Positions 4,577 to 7,016 of a DNA stretch of 7,016 nt are shown here, piece by piece. Both the position numbers and the translations under genes were made by a program. Source of the stretch: Rhodospirillales bacterium (GTDB lineage Bacteria; Pseudomonadota; Alphaproteobacteria; Rhodospirillales; Casp-alpha2). The stretch is from NCBI GenBank assembly GCA_028282185.1, contig JANQIJ010000288.1, positions 1 through 7,016 of the forward strand, read 5' to 3'. Within the stretch, counting starts at the first letter, position 1. Each line of letters begins with the position of its first letter. Below the pieces are notes generated by a model. That model ran no database searches. It saw only the letters and a program-made list of their open reading frames with translations, and had not been told where the DNA came from.

Positions 4577-5509
4577 ATGACATTGCGCGCGGTCTTGCTT
4601 GTTTTTTGTGCCTTGGCGGCGGCCGTCGGAACGGCGATTTTCGCCCGCCATTGGATCGCCGAACAACGGGCGGCCTTCGCCCGCACCGCGGCGCCGATCG
4701 CCGAACGCGCCGCCGCGGTGCGGGTCCTGGTCGCCAAGGAGACGATGGAGGCCGGGCGTTTTGTCCGCGTCGAGGATCTGGACTGGATCGCCTGGCCCGA
4801 GGACGGCATCGCCGACGGCTATGTGGTCGAGGGCCGAGAAGACGCGGATGAGGCCGAAAAATCCGGCAAGGCCCTGTTTGCCGGCGCGGTGGTGCGTTCG
4901 CGCATCACCGCCGGCGAGCCGGTGACCGCCCGCCGCCTGGTCCAGCCCGGCGAACGCGGCTTCCTGGCCGCCGTCCTGGATCCCGGCAAGCGCGCCGTGT
5001 CCCTGCCGGTCGACGCGACCACGGGGATTTCCGGCTTCATCTTCCCGGGCGATTGGGTCGATGTGATCTTCACCGGACATATCAAGTTGGACGCGGGAGC
5101 CGCCGGCAACGAAGGCACGCGGGCCAAACGGATCGATTTTTCGGAAACCCTGCTGGGTGACGTTCAGGTTATCGCCATGGACCAGACGGTCGAAACCGGC
5201 GACGGCAAGGCCAGGGTCGCCAAGACGGCGACCTTGCAGGTGACGCCCAAGCAGGCGGAGAAAATCGCCCTGGCCCTGCGCATCGGCGGGCTGTCGTTGT
5301 CGCTTCATTCCCTGGCCCGCAAGCAGGACCGCTTCAGCTACACGGCGCGGGCCGTCGGCGCCGATCCGCGGGAGCCCAAGGTTCAGGGCAGCTACACCCT
5401 GGAAGACCAATTGCTCCGCGCCATGCATGACAGGCGGTTCCGCCGGGGCGGCGGGCAGGGCGGCGTTGCGGTGATTCGCGCCGACAAGGCCGAACAGGTC
5501 CGGTTCTAG
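4577..5509 (+). CDS. cpaB: Flp pilus assembly protein CpaB/RcpC
   Basis: The product is a 310-residue periplasmic assembly factor. It has an N-terminal hydrophobic helix (about 4-23) as anchor or signal, then a SAF/beta-clip domain from about 47 to 122 ('VRVLVAKETMEAGRFVRVEDL', continuing to 'ITAGEPVTARRLV'). An RcpC-type domain follows, with 'RAVSLPVDATTGISGFIFPGDWVDVI' features across 139-164 and 'TLQVTPKQAEKIALAL' (219-234). The glycine- and arginine-rich segment at 286-296 before the C-terminus looks flexible. From family knowledge, CpaB/RcpC works with the CpaC/RcpA secretin in the periplasm and outer membrane channel of the Tad pilus. GGAGA (4564-4568) eight bases before the ATG supports the start. 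The gene is 15 bases after cpaA and 13 bases before cpaC. Confidence 0.94.
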   Translation: MTLRAVLLVFCALAAAVGTAIFARHWIAEQRAAFARTAAPIAERAAAVRVLVAKETMEAGRFVRVEDLDWIAWPEDGIADGYVVEGREDADEAEKSGKALFAGAVVRSRITAGEPVTARRLVQPGERGFLAAVLDPGKRAVSLPVDATTGISGFIFPGDWVDVIFTGHIKLDAGAAGNEGTRAKRIDFSETLLGDVQVIAMDQTVETGDGKARVAKTATLQVTPKQAEKIALALRIGGLSLSLHSLARKQDRFSYTARAVGADPREPKVQGSYTLEDQLLRAMHDRRFRRGGGQGGVAVIRADKAEQVRF

Positions 5510-5522
5510 GGAGCTTAAGGGG

Positions 5523-6992
5523 ATGGCACGCTATATCTTCAAGGAACCGGCCCGGATCACCATGATGCGCCGCTTGCGTCTGGTGATCTTGGTGCTCGGC
5601 GCGCTGATGGCCTTGTTCATGGCGCAGTTCTTCGCCTCTTCGGCCGCCGCCCAGGGCGCATCGCAGATCGGCCGCGCCACGGTGATCAAACCCGCCGGGG
5701 CCAACCTGGGGCTCGAGGTTAACAAGGGCCGGCTGGTCCGCCTGGATCGGCCGGCGGCCACTGTATTCATCGCCGATCCACGTATCGCCGACGTTCAGGT
5801 CAAGTCGCCGTCCCTGATCTATCTGTTCGCCAAGGCGCCCGGCGAGACGACGCTTTATGCCGTCGACAGCGCCGAACGGGTGCTGGCCAACGTGGACGTC
5901 ACGGTGAACCACAACCTGACGCGCCTGCGCCGGGCCATCGCCAGGTTGGCGCCCGACGATGACATCACCGTCGACAGTATCGACGGTGCCTTGGTGCTTG
6001 ATGGTGTCGTCCGATCGGCCAGCCGGGCCGAGGATGTCCGACGCCTGGCCGCGGGCTTTGCCGGGGCACCGGAAAACGTCATCAACCGGATCGGCGTCGA
6101 TGCGCCCAATCAGGTCAACCTGCGGGTCCGCGTGGCTGAGGTGTCGCGCGATATCGACAAGCAACTGGGCTTCAATTGGAGCGCCGTCGGCACCATCGGC
6201 TCATTCGCTTTTGGCGTGGCGACGGGCAATCCCTTCGCCGCCAACGTTATCCAAAACACCCTGAGCGCCGATCCGGGGCCGTTCAGCGCCGGCAACGGCC
6301 AGATCACGTTCGACGTCAACGGCGTGATCGACGCGTTGGAGGACGAGGGCCTGATCACCGTCCTGGCCGAACCCAACCTAACGTCCATGTCCGGCGAAAC
6401 GGCCAGTTTCCTCGCCGGCGGCGAATTCCCGATCCTGGTGCCCGAAGGCGACGACCGGGTGGTCATCGAATTCAAGCAATTCGGCGTCTCCCTGGCTTTC
6501 ACGCCGACGATCCTGGGCGAAGGGCGGATCAACCTGAACGTCCGGCCCGAGGTCAGCCAGCTGTCCAACACCAATGCCGTTGTCTTGAACGATTTCCAGA
6601 TCCCGTCGCTAACCACGCGGCGCGCGGAGACCACCGTCGAGCTGGGCAGCGGCCAGAGCTTTGCCATTGCCGGTCTGATCCAGAACAACGTGACCCACAG
6701 CATTTCCGAATTTCCCGGCCTGGGCGACGTGCCGATGCTGGGCAGCCTGTTCAAATCCGACCGCTTCCAACGCGAGGAATCGGAACTGGTGATCATCGTC
6801 ACCCCCTACATTGTAAAACCGACATCGCGCGGCAAGCTGGCGGCGCCGACGGACGGCTTTCAGGCGCCGCACGATATCGAACGAATCATCGGCGGCACCC
6901 CGCACCGCGCCGCCGATCAGCCCGGCCGGCCGCAAACGGTCGGCAAGACCGGCCGCTCCCTGATCGGCCCCGTCGGCTTCGAACTGGATTAA
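5523..6992 (+). CDS. cpaC: Outer-membrane secretin CpaC/RcpA of the Flp pilus
   Basis: The product is a 489-residue secretin that multimerises to form the outer-membrane pilus channel. Basic residues 16-19 and a hydrophobic stretch (20-37) lead to 'AAAQG', suggesting signal peptidase I cleavage near 43/44. An N0/STN-like secretin N-domain covers about 60-128, a BON-like domain about 131-195, and the secretin core about 195-432. Core motifs include 'VLAEPNLTSMSGETASFLAGG' regions (280-300), 'FPILVP' (302-307), 'TTRRAETTVELGSGQSFAIAG' regions (364-384) and the closing signature 'FPGLGDVPMLGSLF' (397-410). The tail after 432 is proline- and glycine-rich and probably disordered. GGGAG (5509-5513) is nine bases before the ATG at 5523. 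ATG codons at 5562 and 5565 would remove 13 or 14 residues and give a more usual signal peptide. It is co-transcribed with cpaB, 13 bases upstream. Confidence 0.95.
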   Translation: MARYIFKEPARITMMRRLRLVILVLGALMALFMAQFFASSAAAQGASQIGRATVIKPAGANLGLEVNKGRLVRLDRPAATVFIADPRIADVQVKSPSLIYLFAKAPGETTLYAVDSAERVLANVDVTVNHNLTRLRRAIARLAPDDDITVDSIDGALVLDGVVRSASRAEDVRRLAAGFAGAPENVINRIGVDAPNQVNLRVRVAEVSRDIDKQLGFNWSAVGTIGSFAFGVATGNPFAANVIQNTLSADPGPFSAGNGQITFDVNGVIDALEDEGLITVLAEPNLTSMSGETASFLAGGEFPILVPEGDDRVVIEFKQFGVSLAFTPTILGEGRINLNVRPEVSQLSNTNAVVLNDFQIPSLTTRRAETTVELGSGQSFAIAGLIQNNVTHSISEFPGLGDVPMLGSLFKSDRFQREESELVIIVTPYIVKPTSRGKLAAPTDGFQAPHDIERIIGGTPHRAADQPGRPQTVGKTGRSLIGPVGFELD

Positions 6993-7016
6993 CGACAAGA
7001 GGCTTTTCGAAACCTT
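6993..7016 (+). promoter_or_regulatory. Start of the leader of the next operon gene
   Basis: AAGAGG at 6997-7002 looks like a ribosome binding site just after the cpaC stop. No start codon follows inside the window, so the next coding region must begin beyond 7016. In Cpa loci cpaD usually follows cpaC, but nothing here confirms it. Confidence 0.35.

Noticed and set aside
4382..5428. 348-codon minus-strand frame opposite cpaA and cpaB
   Set aside because: It is a complement-frame shadow of two confirmed operon genes, with no recognisable domain.

Overview
This is a GC-rich window, about two-thirds G+C in the genes. It carries one flank and the front part of a Tad/Cpa (Flp) type IVb pilus locus, very probably from an alphaproteobacterium. 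The pointers are the gene order flp-cpaA-cpaB-cpaC as in Caulobacter, a TadE-like protein of a form I associate with Rhodospirillaceae-type genomes, and an FAD-dependent DAO-family oxidoreductase of a kind common in alphaproteobacteria. The genus cannot be fixed from the sequence.

Layout. Positions 1-297 hold the C-terminal part of a TadE-like pilus protein that begins before the window. Positions 367-1722 hold a complete FAD-dependent DAO-family oxidoreductase with its own promoter and apparently no 5' leader. A 90-base gap separates its end from the end of a convergent minus-strand gene (1813-3312), a TadG-like protein with an N-terminal membrane anchor and a von Willebrand factor A domain. 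Positions 3313-3533 form a divergent control region whose core (3381-3460) has only four G/C bases in 80. Outward-facing promoters lie on either side of it. To the right, on the plus strand, come flp (major pilin, 3534-3761), a 296-base non-coding stretch with three strong inverted repeats, cpaA (prepilin peptidase, 4058-4561), cpaB (4577-5509) and cpaC (secretin, 5523-6992). The window ends 24 bases past cpaC, just after a Shine-Dalgarno-like AAGAGG that suggests the operon continues.

How the genes work together (family knowledge). CpaA/TadV cleaves the Flp prepilin after Gly15, and the mature pilin is polymerised from the inner membrane. CpaB/RcpC in the periplasm and the CpaC/RcpA secretin form the path through the outer membrane. 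TadE- and TadG-type proteins are minor or pseudopilin-like accessories. The ATPases and platform proteins (cpaE, cpaF, tadB, tadC) are not in the window and would be expected downstream. The oxidoreductase has no evident role in pilus assembly.

No RNA gene, CRISPR array, insertion sequence or unknown defence-type system was found. The protein-coding content is a recognisable Tad locus. The less ordinary material is non-coding: the AT-rich, helically phased divergent promoter region with a perfect 17-bp direct repeat, the folded segment between flp and cpaA, the slippage-prone glycine tail of Flp, and the probable leaderless start of the oxidoreductase.
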